The notes: generated by a model not told the origin, from the sequence alone. Shown: positions 1 to 7,114, counted from the first letter of the stretch. The stretch is DNA of 17,215 bases from Rubrobacteraceae bacterium (GCA_030447045.1 JAUJMB010000016.1:1-17215), one strand, 5' to 3'. Made by a program: numbers and translations.

Positions 1-276
1 GGCAAGGGGACGGCCCCGTTGGTAGGCCCAACGGGCTCGTTGTCGGTTCCCGCGTCGCCGCTCGACTCAACGCCGAAGTAAGCTCCGCCCAGGGCAACCA
101 CACGGAACAAACCACAACAAACCCGGTAAGGCGAAGGCACGATAGAAGCCCTTCAGCGCCTGCCCGACGCCGCCAAGCAACCCCCGCGAAAACCTCAGGA
201 CCCGACGCGGCCGAGATCACTTGCCCACGCAACCCCCAGGACAGAGGCGCATGCCCACCAGACCAGCAAACATGGC
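1..276. other. Non-coding left end of window
   Basis: I see no convincing gene here. Every open frame is short, lacks a ribosome binding site and has no recognisable domain. An 8-bp inverted repeat, CCCGTTGG at 15-22 and CCAACGGG at 28-35 with a 5-base loop, could end a gene lying left of the window, but no T tract follows it. The rest of the top strand is noticeably A/C rich around 95-130. Confidence 0.5.
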
Positions 277-310
277 GGGCGACCGTGCGTGGCGTTGAGG
301 ACGGTCGCCC
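277..310. repeat. Perfect 10-bp hairpin abutting the DUF6788 cassette
   Basis: GGGCGACCGT (277-286) and ACGGTCGCCC (301-310) are exact reverse complements separated by 14 bases. The hairpin ends at 310 and the next inverted repeat starts at 311, so the two are directly adjacent. It may be a terminator for something upstream, although there is no T tract, or it may be the outer part of the cassette that follows. Confidence 0.6.
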
Positions 311-357
311 CTCTTATGTTCTGCGGAGGCTGTCCGCTGGTATGATGTACATAAGAG
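311..357. repeat. Upstream inverted-repeat pair, CTCTTATGT/ACATAAGAG
   Basis: CTCTTATGT (311-319) and ACATAAGAG (349-357) are exact 9-bp inverted copies. A smaller GCGGA (323-327) / TCCGC (333-337) stem is nested between them. The pair ends 19 bases before the DUF6788 start codon. The same word returns in inverted arrangement just after that gene (761-803), which suggests a recognition sequence belonging to the gene or cassette and not an ordinary hairpin. Confidence 0.75.
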
Positions 358-376
358 AACCCGGCCGGGAGGTGAG

Positions 377-751
377 GTGGAGCGAAAACGCACGATGCGG
401 GAGTGGTTGGAGTCGTTGGATCCCACGGAGTTCCTGGAGATCTCCGCCGCGATCTCGGACATCCAAAGGGATCGCCGGGAGGCCCGGCGTCGCAAGCTCG
501 AGGAGCGGCGCGCCAGATCCCGTGATAAGGGCCATGGCGGGCGCTACCTCCGGCTAGAGCACGTGAAATGCGGCAAGACCGGCTGCAAGAAGTGCAACGA
601 CGAGAACCCGCAACTCCACGGCCCCTACTGGTACCTGTACCGTCCGAAGAAGAGCGGCGACGGCCGCACGAGCGAGTACGTAGGCAAAACCCTGCCAGAG
701 AACCTCGCCAGCGAGTTCGGAATACCCGAGGATCGCCGGGTAGCAGAGTAG
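377..751 (+). CDS. Small DUF6788-type protein of unknown function
   Basis: The 124-residue protein has two parts. Residues 1-55 are a charged, probably helical and coiled-coil-like segment with many Arg/Glu runs. Residues 56-105 are a compact conserved core with CGKTGCKKC (two Cys-x-x-type pairs), then LHGPYWYLY and a YVGKTL ending. The HGPY...Y...G-K pattern is what I associate with the DUF6788 family of short bacterial and archaeal proteins, none with an established function. The start is GTG 377, because GGAGG lies at 368-372; an internal ATG at 395 would be too far from it. The gene stands alone. It is bracketed on both sides by inverted TCTTATGT words (311-357 and 761-803), so it may be the passenger of a small mobile cassette. 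The CxxxxC-x-x-C spacing could bind a metal, which is inference only. Confidence 0.75.
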   Translation: MERKRTMREWLESLDPTEFLEISAAISDIQRDRREARRRKLEERRARSRDKGHGGRYLRLEHVKCGKTGCKKCNDENPQLHGPYWYLYRPKKSGDGRTSEYVGKTLPENLASEFGIPEDRRVAE

Positions 752-760
752 CTTCCCGTC

Positions 761-803
761 TCTTATGTAAGAAGCACTACTCTCACCTCTATGTTACATA
801 AGA
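761..803. repeat. Downstream inverted-repeat pair, TCTTATGTAA/TTACATAAGA
   Basis: TCTTATGTAA (761-770) and TTACATAAGA (794-803) are exact 10-bp inverted copies, 23 bases apart, beginning 10 bases after the DUF6788 stop codon. A third half-site overlaps the right arm: TATGT-T-ACATA at 790-800 is itself a perfect small palindrome. Shared words with the upstream pair are TCTTATGT (312-319 and 761-768) and ACATAAGA (349-356 and 796-803). It could also act as a terminator, but the shared sequence makes a protein recognition site more likely. Confidence 0.75.
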
Positions 804-1230
804 CGATTGGTCCCCTGTGACCCGCCGGGATCTTCAGGGCCTGCTCTATCTACCTCGTTGCAACTCTATTCAGCACGACGCGCGGGCCTGGTTCTCGGAC
901 GCGGGGGTTCCTGGGAGGCTGCTAATGCCCAACAAACGGGAACCTACACAGGAAAGCGTGCGCGGGCTTCGGGAACCGTCCCGGGGCGAAGCTCGCGGAA
1001 GGCGCCCACCCGCACGGGTTTCGTTGGACAGGGGCAAGGGACATGCCCCGGCCCCTTGCCCACCAAACCGGCGCCGGCGTCCGAAAAGGGGTGGCCCGAA
1101 CATCGCGAGGTCGCGAGCGCTATGACCGGGCCGGCGCCGCTTCTCTTCCCGGCCGCCGAAACAGCGTGGCGGAGAAGCAGGCTCTCTAGCTGGTCCGCGC
1201 CGAGGGATCTCCTCCCAAGGCCTTCCGGGC
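804..1230. other. Gene-free stretch before the CPBP gene
   Basis: No supported gene. The long open frames on both strands have arginine-, glycine- and proline-rich translations without domain signal and appear to be GC-driven. The one structure that stands out is a 9-bp inverted repeat, GGGCAAGGG (1032-1040) and CCCTTGCCC (1053-1061). It may be a decayed region between the cassette and the next transcription unit. Confidence 0.5.
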
Positions 1231-1262
1231 TAGAATCTTTCCCTCTGGACCCCGGACGGAGG
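1231..1262 (+). promoter_or_regulatory. Probable -10 element and Shine-Dalgarno for the CPBP gene
   Basis: TAGAAT at 1231-1236 is a good -10 hexamer; no convincing -35 is seen at the usual distance. GGAGG at 1258-1262 sits 5 bases before the TTG at 1268 and decides that start. The same TAGAATCT...CCC context recurs before dapF. Confidence 0.5.
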
Positions 1263-1267
1263 TACGC

Positions 1268-2227
1268 TTGAGGCGATTGTTTTTGAACGAGGAGGTACGG
1301 CTAAGGGCGGGCTGGCGCCTGCTCGTGCAGCTCCTGCTCTACACCATCGGGGTCTCGCTTTTCGGGTCCTTCACGCTCGCTGCGTTGGCCGGCCTCTCCC
1401 CCGGCGTGAGGACAGACCCGTCGCCGTACCTGTCGGTCCTGTTCTACGCGGGCGCCGCCCTCGTGGCGACGGCGAGCGTGTGGGCTTGCGGGCGGTCCCT
1501 GGACGGGCGGCCCTTCTCGGGGTTCGGCCTGCGCCTGGACCGCGCCTGGTGGTCGGACCTCGGCTTCGGGTTGCTCCTCGGGGCGTTGCTGATGACGGGG
1601 ATCTTCCTCGTCCAGCTCGCCGCCGGGTGGGCCAGCGTGACGGGCACGTTCGTCGGCGTGGAAGGGGGCGCCTTCTTCCCGGCCATCCTCGCGCCCGCGG
1701 CCCTCTTCGTCTGCGTCGGCTTCTACGAGGAGCTCGTCAGCCGCGGCTACCAGTTGACGAACCTGGCGGAGGGGCTGAACGTCGCCGCCGTCGGGCCCAG
1801 GGGGGCCATCGTGCTAGCCTGGGTCCTCTCCTCGTCGGTCTTCGCCGCCGTTCACCTCTTCAACCCGAACACGGGCGTCCTGAGCACCCTCAACATCTTC
1901 CTGGCGGGCATGATGCTCGGCGCCGGCTACGTCCTGACCGGCCAGCTCGCCATACCCATCGGCCTCCACACGACCTGGAACTTTTTCCAGGGCAACGTCT
2001 TCGGCTTCCCGGTCAGCGGCCTGGACCTCGTGGACGCCACCTTTCTCTCCACCCGGCAGACCGGGCCGGACCTTCTGACCGGCGGCCCCTTCGGCCCCGA
2101 GGCCGGCCTCCTCGCCCCCGCGGCCATGGCCGTTGGCGTCGGGCTCATAGCCCTCCGCGTCCGCCGCCGAACCGGCAAACTCGGCCTGCACCTCCCCCTC
2201 GCCGAGAGCCCCCTAAAGCACCGCTAG
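1268..2227 (+). CDS. CPBP-family intramembrane metalloprotease homologue
   Basis: This 319-residue multi-pass membrane protein belongs to the CPBP (Abi/CAAX-protease-like) family. The conserved motifs are in order: EELVSR (E154, E155, R159), FAAVH (F192, H196) and HTTWN (H234, N238). These are the residues known in the family to form the membrane-embedded active site, so it looks catalytically intact. Seven or eight hydrophobic segments run from about residue 15 to 230, with another near 285-300, and the tail is basic. The TTG start is supported by GGAGG 5 bases upstream and by the immediate run into the first helix. The substrate cannot be told from sequence; family members include prenyl-protein peptidases, bacteriocin-immunity proteins and many unknowns. 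It converges on the DUF1360 gene, 24 bases away. Confidence 0.9.
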   Translation: MRRLFLNEEVRLRAGWRLLVQLLLYTIGVSLFGSFTLAALAGLSPGVRTDPSPYLSVLFYAGAALVATASVWACGRSLDGRPFSGFGLRLDRAWWSDLGFGLLLGALLMTGIFLVQLAAGWASVTGTFVGVEGGAFFPAILAPAALFVCVGFYEELVSRGYQLTNLAEGLNVAAVGPRGAIVLAWVLSSSVFAAVHLFNPNTGVLSTLNIFLAGMMLGAGYVLTGQLAIPIGLHTTWNFFQGNVFGFPVSGLDLVDATFLSTRQTGPDLLTGGPFGPEAGLLAPAAMAVGVGLIALRVRRRTGKLGLHLPLAESPLKHR

Positions 2228-2251
2228 CAGGGGCCAAGGGACGGCGGGGGC

Positions 2252-2752
2252 CTACGCCCGGTTCATGAGGGCCTTGTAGGTCTGGTGGAGGTGATCCGAG
2301 ATTGTCACCACGGCGAATATGGTGGCCACGAGCCGGGTGATGCGCGGCACGAGCACGAGGCCGTAGGTAAAGAAGGAGGCCAGCCACACGCCGAGGCAGA
2401 ACTTGCACGTCAGCAGCTCGCCCACGGACCTGCGCAGGCCCTCGCCGCGGGGCTCCTCGTCGACCTTCTTGGGGCTCTCCTTCTCCTGAAGCTCGGTAAA
2501 CGGGGCGCGCAGGGGGCTCGTGACCGCGTCTTCGGCCCCCATCAGGCTCAGCTTGTGGGCTGCCATCCCGAGCAGGGCTATGTCCCTCGCGTCCACCCGC
2601 TCCGGCAAGCTTCTTCCGCTGCTCCTGACCAACAACAGGAAGACGGCGAAGATCGCGTTAAAGACCCCCGCCAGCACGCCGTAAGACGAGAGCGAGATGT
2701 CTTCGTTCTTCTTGTAGCCCTCGAAGATGCCCTCGGTGTTGCCTTCACCCAT
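2252..2752 (-). CDS. DUF1360 family membrane protein
   Basis: The 166-residue protein matches the DUF1360 pattern: a hydrophobic N-terminal helix (about 23-43), then the AAHKLS...AVTSPLRAPFTE block (about 64-88), then GELLTCKFCLGVW (111-123) leading into two further hydrophobic segments (about 118-138 and 140-155). C116 and C119 form a CxxC within the third block. No function is established for the family. The ATG start is backed by AGGGG (2758-2762) 5 bases upstream. It is transcribed toward the CPBP gene and looks monocistronic. The acidic linker between about 88 and 108 is longer than I would expect and is probably exposed outside the membrane core. Confidence 0.8.
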   Translation of the reverse strand: MGEGNTEGIFEGYKKNEDISLSSYGVLAGVFNAIFAVFLLLVRSSGRSLPERVDARDIALLGMAAHKLSLMGAEDAVTSPLRAPFTELQEKESPKKVDEEPRGEGLRRSVGELLTCKFCLGVWLASFFTYGLVLVPRITRLVATIFAVVTISDHLHQTYKALMNRA

Positions 2753-3060
2753 GGTTGCCCCTCATGTTCGACGCGCCGGATATGTTCTGCCCAGGGTATC
2801 CCCGACACGCGACCAGGCCTAAACCTCCCTTCTGGTGTTGGCGGGCGCGGCGGGTAGGGCTTCCGATGCCCGGAATCGCCGCTCCCGCAGGGGTACGTCC
2901 GGGGAATGCGGGCCCCTTCGCCGAAGCCGCCGCAAGACGTTCGCGCCCGAATATGGCCCGAAGTGTGCACCCCGAGTGGGCGGAAACCGCCCGGACGAAG
3001 GGTAACGGGCGGGGCGGGCGGGTATAAGCGGGGTTACATCAAAACAGGAAAGGGACCTCC
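2753..3060. promoter_or_regulatory. Divergent intergenic region, DUF1360 / SDR gene
   Basis: This stretch of 308 bases contains no gene that I can support. Toward the SDR gene there is GGGTATAAG at 3020-3028, then AGGAAAGGGA (3046-3055) as ribosome binding site before the GTG at 3061. GGGTAT equals the -10 word of the general-stress sigma factor class known from Bacillus, which would suit a stress dehydrogenase, but I see no good matching -35. A 6-bp hairpin with an AAA loop (2978-2992) lies between the two promoters. Confidence 0.35.
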
Positions 3061-3960
3061 GTGACAGACGACCAGCACACCCAGCAAGACCCGACGACGC
3101 AGTACCCGCAGCCGCAGTACCCGGAGCAGACCCAGATGGATCAGCATCCCGGCCTCGAGCAGGAGATGGGGCCCCAGCCGGACTACGGGTACGAGACCTA
3201 CCGCGGCTCCGGCCGGCTCGAAGGCAAAAAGGCGGTGATCACCGGCGGCGACTCCGGCATCGGCCGGGCGGTCGCGCTCGCCTTCGCCAGGGAGGGCGCT
3301 GACGTCGTGATCTCCTACCTCCCCGAAGAGGAGCCCGACGCCCAGGAGACCGCAGAGGTCGTCGAGGAGGCTGGCCGCAAGGCCATCAAGGTGCCGGGGG
3401 ACATCAGCGACGAGTCCCAGTGCCAGCTCCTGATCCAGAACGCCGTCGACGAGTTCGGCGGGATAGACATCCTGGTCAACAACGCGGCCCACCAGATGAC
3501 GGTGAACGGCATAGCCGACGTCTCGACGGAGCTTCTCGACCGGACCTTCAAGACCAACATCTACGCCATGTTCTGGCTCGTCAAGGCGGCGCTCCCGCAC
3601 ATGCGCGAGGGCGGCTCTATCATCAACGTGGGCTCCATCCAGGCCTACCAGCCCTCCCCGCCGCTCCTTCCGTACTCCTCGACCAAGGGCGCCATCACGA
3701 CCTTCACCAAGGGCCTCGCCCAGGAGGTCGTCCAGTACGGCCTGCGCGCCAACACCGTCGCCCCGGGCCCGGTCTGGACCCCCATAATCCCGGCCTCCAT
3801 GCCCGCCGACACGGTAAGCCAGTTCGGCGGCACGAGCCCGATGGGGCGCCCGGCGCAGCCCGCCGAGCTCGCCCCCGCCTTCGTCTTCCTGGCCTCCCAG
3901 GAGGCCAGCTACGTCAACGGCGAGACCCTCGGCGTCACCGGGGGCCAGCCTCTGCCGTAA
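3061..3960 (+). CDS. Short-chain dehydrogenase, general-stress-protein-39 type
   Basis: This 299-residue NAD(P)-dependent oxidoreductase has a classical SDR fold. The nucleotide-binding TGGDSGIG is at 61-68, NNAA at 140-143, the structural N at 166, and the catalytic S192, Y205 and K209 in the order expected (Y-x-x-x-K is YSSTK). APGP at 234-237 closes the cofactor site. The 50-residue N-terminal extension rich in Pro, Gln and Tyr, together with the TYRGSGRLEGK lead-in, is typical of the GSP39/YghA-like subgroup. That subgroup is generally linked to stress or desiccation and acts on unknown aldehydes or ketones. GTG 3061 is preceded by AAGGGA, 5 bases away. It appears to be a single-gene unit; a shared intergenic repeat begins about 35 bases after its stop. 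Confidence 0.9.
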   Translation: MTDDQHTQQDPTTQYPQPQYPEQTQMDQHPGLEQEMGPQPDYGYETYRGSGRLEGKKAVITGGDSGIGRAVALAFAREGADVVISYLPEEEPDAQETAEVVEEAGRKAIKVPGDISDESQCQLLIQNAVDEFGGIDILVNNAAHQMTVNGIADVSTELLDRTFKTNIYAMFWLVKAALPHMREGGSIINVGSIQAYQPSPPLLPYSSTKGAITTFTKGLAQEVVQYGLRANTVAPGPVWTPIIPASMPADTVSQFGGTSPMGRPAQPAELAPAFVFLASQEASYVNGETLGVTGGQPLP

Positions 3961-3995
3961 GTAGCCTGCCAGCCCGCTCCGCCCTTCGGGCTCCG

Positions 3996-4049
3996 CTCGT
4001 CAGCACGCTTCGGCCCGCTCGGCGGGCCTTGCTCTCAGCCTGTCAGCTT
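3996..4049 (-). repeat. Dispersed intergenic repeat, copy A
   Basis: Read on the minus strand this segment aligns almost base for base with 13333-13386 on the plus strand. Shared blocks are GCTGAGAGC, then AGGCC, then CCGAAGCGTGCTGAC, with one single-base gap and a handful of substitutions. Both copies are intergenic. The two are in opposite orientation about 9.3 kb apart. Confidence 0.7.
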
Positions 4050-4123
4050 CTTGTCGCCGGAAGCCGGGCCGCGCCCCGCGCGGCGGCCCCGAACGATCGG
4101 CCGCGTAACGGAGCGGGACGACT

Positions 4124-4160
4124 AGCTGATAGCTGAAAGCCGCGAAGCGGCGGGCTGAAA
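4124..4160 (+). repeat. AGCTGA-rich end of the repeat before lysC
   Basis: AGCTGATAGCTGAAAGC at 4124-4140 repeats the AGCTGA/AGCTGAAAGC words seen near 13333-13390. With copy A it gives the block 3996-4160 inverted-looking ends (TCAGCT on the left, AGCTGA on the right). A small CCGC-GAA-GCGG hairpin follows at 4140-4150. Confidence 0.5.
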
Positions 4161-4163
4161 TGC

Positions 4164-4191
4164 TATCCTGCTGGCGTAGGCGGCATCGGAG
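4164..4191 (+). promoter_or_regulatory. Possible lysC -10 element and Shine-Dalgarno
   Basis: TATCCT at 4164-4169 is a plausible -10 with no clear -35. If used, transcription would start near 4176, inside the longest open frame, which rules out ATG 4160 as start. GGAG at 4188-4191 lies 7 bases before TTG 4199. Confidence 0.4.
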
Positions 4192-4198
4192 CGTTCCC

Positions 4199-5428
4199 TT
4201 GGGCATCGTGGTCCAGAAATACGGCGGGAGCTCGGTCGCGACGGCCGAGCACATAAGGTCCGTCGCGGGCAGGATCTCTCGCGCCCGCGAGGCCGGCCTC
4301 GACCTCGTCGTCGCCGTCTCCGCGATGGGCAAGACCACAGACAGGCTCCTCAGGCTCGCCGGCGAGGTGAGCCGGGACCCCTCGCCGCGCGAGATCGACC
4401 AGCTCCTGGCCACGGGAGAAGAACAGTCCGTCGCCCTGCTCGCGATGGCCCTCCACGACCGGGGCGTGCCCGCCGAGTCCCTGACCGGCCCCCAGGCTGG
4501 CATGACGGTGACGGGCAGGTACGGCTCGGGCGTCATCTCCGAGATCCGGCCCAAGAGGATCCACGGCCTCCTGGAACAGGGGCGCGTCGTGATCGTCGCC
4601 GGATTCCAGGGCATGAACGCCCTGGGCGACGTGATGACCCTAGGGCGCGGCGGCTCGGATACGACGGCCGTGGCGCTCGCGGCGGCGCTGGGAGCCGACC
4701 GGTGCGAGATCTTCACGGACGTAACCGGCGTCTTTACCGCGGACCCCCGCATAGTCCCCGAGGCCCGCCGCGTGCCCGTCATCTCCTTCGAGGAGATGGC
4801 CGAGATGGCCTGGCGCGGGGCGAAGGTGATGCACCCGCGCGCCGTCGAGCTCGGCGCGCTCTACGGCGTCGAGATACACGTAAGGTCCTCCTTCGAGGAC
4901 GTCCCCGGCACGATCATCACGGGAGGAGAAGAGTTGGAACGCCTCGAAACGCGCGAGACCCTGGCCGGCATCGTCCACGACCTGGACGTCTCCCGCGTCA
5001 CCCTCAACGGCATCCGGACCGGACCGGGCACCATGAGCCGGGTCTTCACCCCCCTCGCCGAAAGGGGCATCTCCGTGGACGTCATCGTCGAGAGCGGCGT
5101 GAAGGACGGGCTCGCCGACGTGGCGTTCACCGTCACCCGCGGCAACTTCGAAGAGGCCCGAAAACTCGCGGCCGGGGTCGCGGACGCCTTGGGCGGCGTG
5201 GTCGAGGGGGAGCGCGACCTCGGCAAGGTCTCCGTGGTCGGTACGGGGATGCTGAACCGTCCGGGCTACGCGGCCAGGATGTTCGCCTCTCTCGGCGAGG
5301 CCGGCATTCCTATCAGGATGGTCTCGACCTCGGAGATACAGGTAACGTGCGTGTTGCCCGCGGATAGGGTGGAGGAGGCCGTGAGGGTCTTGCACAGGGA
5401 TTTCGAGCTGGAGGAGAGAGATGTTTAG
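4199..5428 (+). CDS. lysC: Aspartate kinase
   Basis: LysC phosphorylates L-aspartate with ATP, the first step toward DAP, lysine, threonine and methionine. From TTG 4199 the protein is 409 residues, the normal length. KYGGSS (7-12) and GRGGSDTTA (149-157) form the ATP/aspartate site, and FTDVTGVFTADPR (172-184) is the family signature. Two ACT domains follow (about 258-330 and 343-407), the second with the VSTSEIQ motif. TTG 4199 is chosen because GGAG lies 7 bases upstream and the typical N-terminus begins only about 5 residues before KYGG; an ATG at 4160 would add an atypical basic WRRRHR stretch, and GTG 4208 is the other possibility. In the first ACT domain the usual QN of the effector site is replaced by ES (298-299), so feedback behaviour may differ. 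It overlaps dapA by 8 bases. Confidence 0.96.
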   Translation: MGIVVQKYGGSSVATAEHIRSVAGRISRAREAGLDLVVAVSAMGKTTDRLLRLAGEVSRDPSPREIDQLLATGEEQSVALLAMALHDRGVPAESLTGPQAGMTVTGRYGSGVISEIRPKRIHGLLEQGRVVIVAGFQGMNALGDVMTLGRGGSDTTAVALAAALGADRCEIFTDVTGVFTADPRIVPEARRVPVISFEEMAEMAWRGAKVMHPRAVELGALYGVEIHVRSSFEDVPGTIITGGEELERLETRETLAGIVHDLDVSRVTLNGIRTGPGTMSRVFTPLAERGISVDVIVESGVKDGLADVAFTVTRGNFEEARKLAAGVADALGGVVEGERDLGKVSVVGTGMLNRPGYAARMFASLGEAGIPIRMVSTSEIQVTCVLPADRVEEAVRVLHRDFELEERDV

Positions 5429-6314
5429 CGGAGCATTCACGGCGCTCGTCACGCCGTTTCGGAACGGCGAGGTGGACGTCGAGGCGCTGGAGAACCTCGT
5501 CGAGTTCCAGATAGGGCAGGGCATCCACGGCCTCGTCCCCTGCGGCACCACCGGCGAGACCCCCTCCATGAGCGAGGCCGAGGACCGCCTCGTCATAGGG
5601 ACCGTCGTCAGGGTCGCGAACGGGCGGGTGCCGGTCATAGCTGGCACCGGCTCCAACAGCACGGACATGGCGATCAAGTACACGAAGATGGCAGAAGAGG
5701 AGGGCGCGGACGGCTCGCTCCAGGTCTCCCCTTACTACAACAAGCCGACCCAGGAGGGCCTCTACCGCCACTTCGCGGCCATAGCCGAGAGCACGAGCCT
5801 GCCGATAGTCCTCTACAACATCCCCGGCCGCACGAGCATCAACATAAGCGCCGAGACCACCGCCCGCCTCGCCGAGATCCCGAACATCGTCGGCACCAAG
5901 GAGGCGACCCACTCGATGGACATGGCGAGCGACATCCGGCGTCTCTGCGGCGAGGACTTCGACATCCTCTCCGGCGACGACTCGCTGACGCTCCCGCTCA
6001 TGTCGCTCGGCGGGCGTGGCGTGATCTCCGTCGCCGCCAACGTCGCCCCCGCGGTCGTCTCGGACATGGTAAACGCGCTCCTGATCGGGGACTTCGAGCG
6101 GGGCCGCGAGCTCCACTACGACCTGCTCCCCCTCTGCCGCGCCCTCTTTATCGAGACGAACCCCATCCCGGTAAAGACCGCGGCCTCCATCCTGGGCCTC
6201 TGCTCCGACGAGATGCGGCTGCCCATGATCCCGCTAGCCGGCGAGAACCTCGACACCTTGCGCCGCGTGATGGAGGAGACGAACCACCTCCTGCCCACCC
6301 CCGAAGAGGTTTGA
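5421..6314 (+). CDS. dapA: 4-hydroxy-tetrahydrodipicolinate synthase
   Basis: DapA condenses pyruvate with aspartate semialdehyde, the committed step to diaminopimelate. The 297-residue TIM-barrel has the expected active-site set: CGTTGETP (T43, T44), SPYYNKP with Y106, YNIPGRT with Y132 and R137, and the Schiff-base lysine K160 in GTKEAT. These sit within a residue of the E. coli positions. A strong GGAGGAGAG at 5411-5419 precedes ATG 5421, inside the end of lysC, so the two genes are probably translated together. Its own stop overlaps the dapB start. The common D-G-A/V-L-V-V-T-P block reads DGSLQVSPYY here, a mild variation. No lysine riboswitch is seen inside the operon. Confidence 0.97.
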   Translation: MFSGAFTALVTPFRNGEVDVEALENLVEFQIGQGIHGLVPCGTTGETPSMSEAEDRLVIGTVVRVANGRVPVIAGTGSNSTDMAIKYTKMAEEEGADGSLQVSPYYNKPTQEGLYRHFAAIAESTSLPIVLYNIPGRTSINISAETTARLAEIPNIVGTKEATHSMDMASDIRRLCGEDFDILSGDDSLTLPLMSLGGRGVISVAANVAPAVVSDMVNALLIGDFERGRELHYDLLPLCRALFIETNPIPVKTAASILGLCSDEMRLPMIPLAGENLDTLRRVMEETNHLLPTPEEV

Positions 6315-7084
6315 CCCGCGTAACGATAATCGGCGCGGCCGGCCGCATGGGCCGCGAGCTCTGCCGCGCCGCCCTCGAGACGGACGGCATCGAGCTCGCC
6401 GGCGGCACCGTCGAGCCCGACGCCCCCGAGCTCGGCGCCGACCTCGGCGAGCTCTGCGGGGCCGGGCGGGCGAGCGTGACCACCACCGAGGCCCCGCCCG
6501 AAGACGCCGGGGTCCTCGTCGAGTTCACCACGCCGGAGGCGACCGTCGAGCACCTCTCCCACGGCCTGCCCCACATCATAGGCACCACGGGGCTCTCAGA
6601 GGGGCAGCTCTCGGAGGTAGAGAGGGCGGCGCAGAGCGCCCCGATCGTCCTCGCCCCGAACATGAGCGTCGGGGTCAACCTGCTGCGCGAGGTGGTCAGG
6701 AATCTCTCCGCCAAGCTGGAAGGCTACGACATAGAGGTCGTCGAGGCCCACCACCGCAACAAGAAGGACGCCCCCTCGGGGACGGCGCTCTTCCTGGCGC
6801 GGGCCGCCGCCGAGGGACGCGGGAGGAGCCTGGAGGACGTGGCCGTCCACGGCAGGGAGGGGTTCGCGCCGCGCGAGCCAGGCGAGATCGGCATCCACGC
6901 CCTCCGCGGCGGCGCCGTCGTGGGCGAGCACCGCCTCGTCTTCTACTCCGACGGCGAGGAGGTCGAGGTCGTCCACCGCGCCCTCTCCCGCCGCACCTTC
7001 GCCGACGGTGCCCTGCGGGCCGCCCGCTTCGCCGCGGGCGCGAAGCCCGGCCTCTACGGCATGACGGACGTGCTGGGCGTCTGA
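6311..7084 (+). CDS. dapB: 4-hydroxy-tetrahydrodipicolinate reductase
   Basis: DapB reduces the DapA product to tetrahydrodipicolinate using NAD(P)H. The 257-residue protein has the Rossmann GAAGRMG at 8-14, the APNMSVGVN block at 115-123, and the signature EAHHRNKKDAPSGT at 145-158 with catalytic H147 and K151. The C-terminal GLYGMTDVLG is also typical. The TTG start overlaps the dapA stop by four bases (TTGA at 6311-6314), with AGAGG at 6305-6309 as ribosome binding site, so it is translationally coupled. It is the last gene of the lysC-dapA-dapB operon. A convergent minus-strand gene ends 30 bases beyond its stop; a weak GTCCCGC/GCGGGAC pairing (7093-7099, 7131-7137) is all I see as terminator. 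Confidence 0.97.
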   Translation: MTRVTIIGAAGRMGRELCRAALETDGIELAGGTVEPDAPELGADLGELCGAGRASVTTTEAPPEDAGVLVEFTTPEATVEHLSHGLPHIIGTTGLSEGQLSEVERAAQSAPIVLAPNMSVGVNLLREVVRNLSAKLEGYDIEVVEAHHRNKKDAPSGTALFLARAAAEGRGRSLEDVAVHGREGFAPREPGEIGIHALRGGAVVGEHRLVFYSDGEEVEVVHRALSRRTFADGALRAARFAAGAKPGLYGMTDVLGV

Positions 7085-7114
7085 ACCGGGTCGTCCCGCT
7101 GGCAGGGCGCCGCT

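Noticed and set aside
1032..1061. GGGCAAGGG/CCCTTGCCC hairpin as a terminator or RNA gene
   Set aside because: It has no T tract and no adjacent gene that needs a terminator; with this GC content such 9-bp stems can arise by chance.
1480..2268. Long plus-strand frame inside the CPBP gene, Pro/Arg-rich
   Set aside because: It is another frame of the CPBP gene, with GC-driven composition and no domain; the CPBP frame has all family motifs.
4030..4200. Lysine riboswitch upstream of lysC
   Set aside because: The space before lysC is mostly the dispersed repeat. I could not find the five-helix lysine riboswitch core, and the predicted leader of about 23 bases is too short to hold one.
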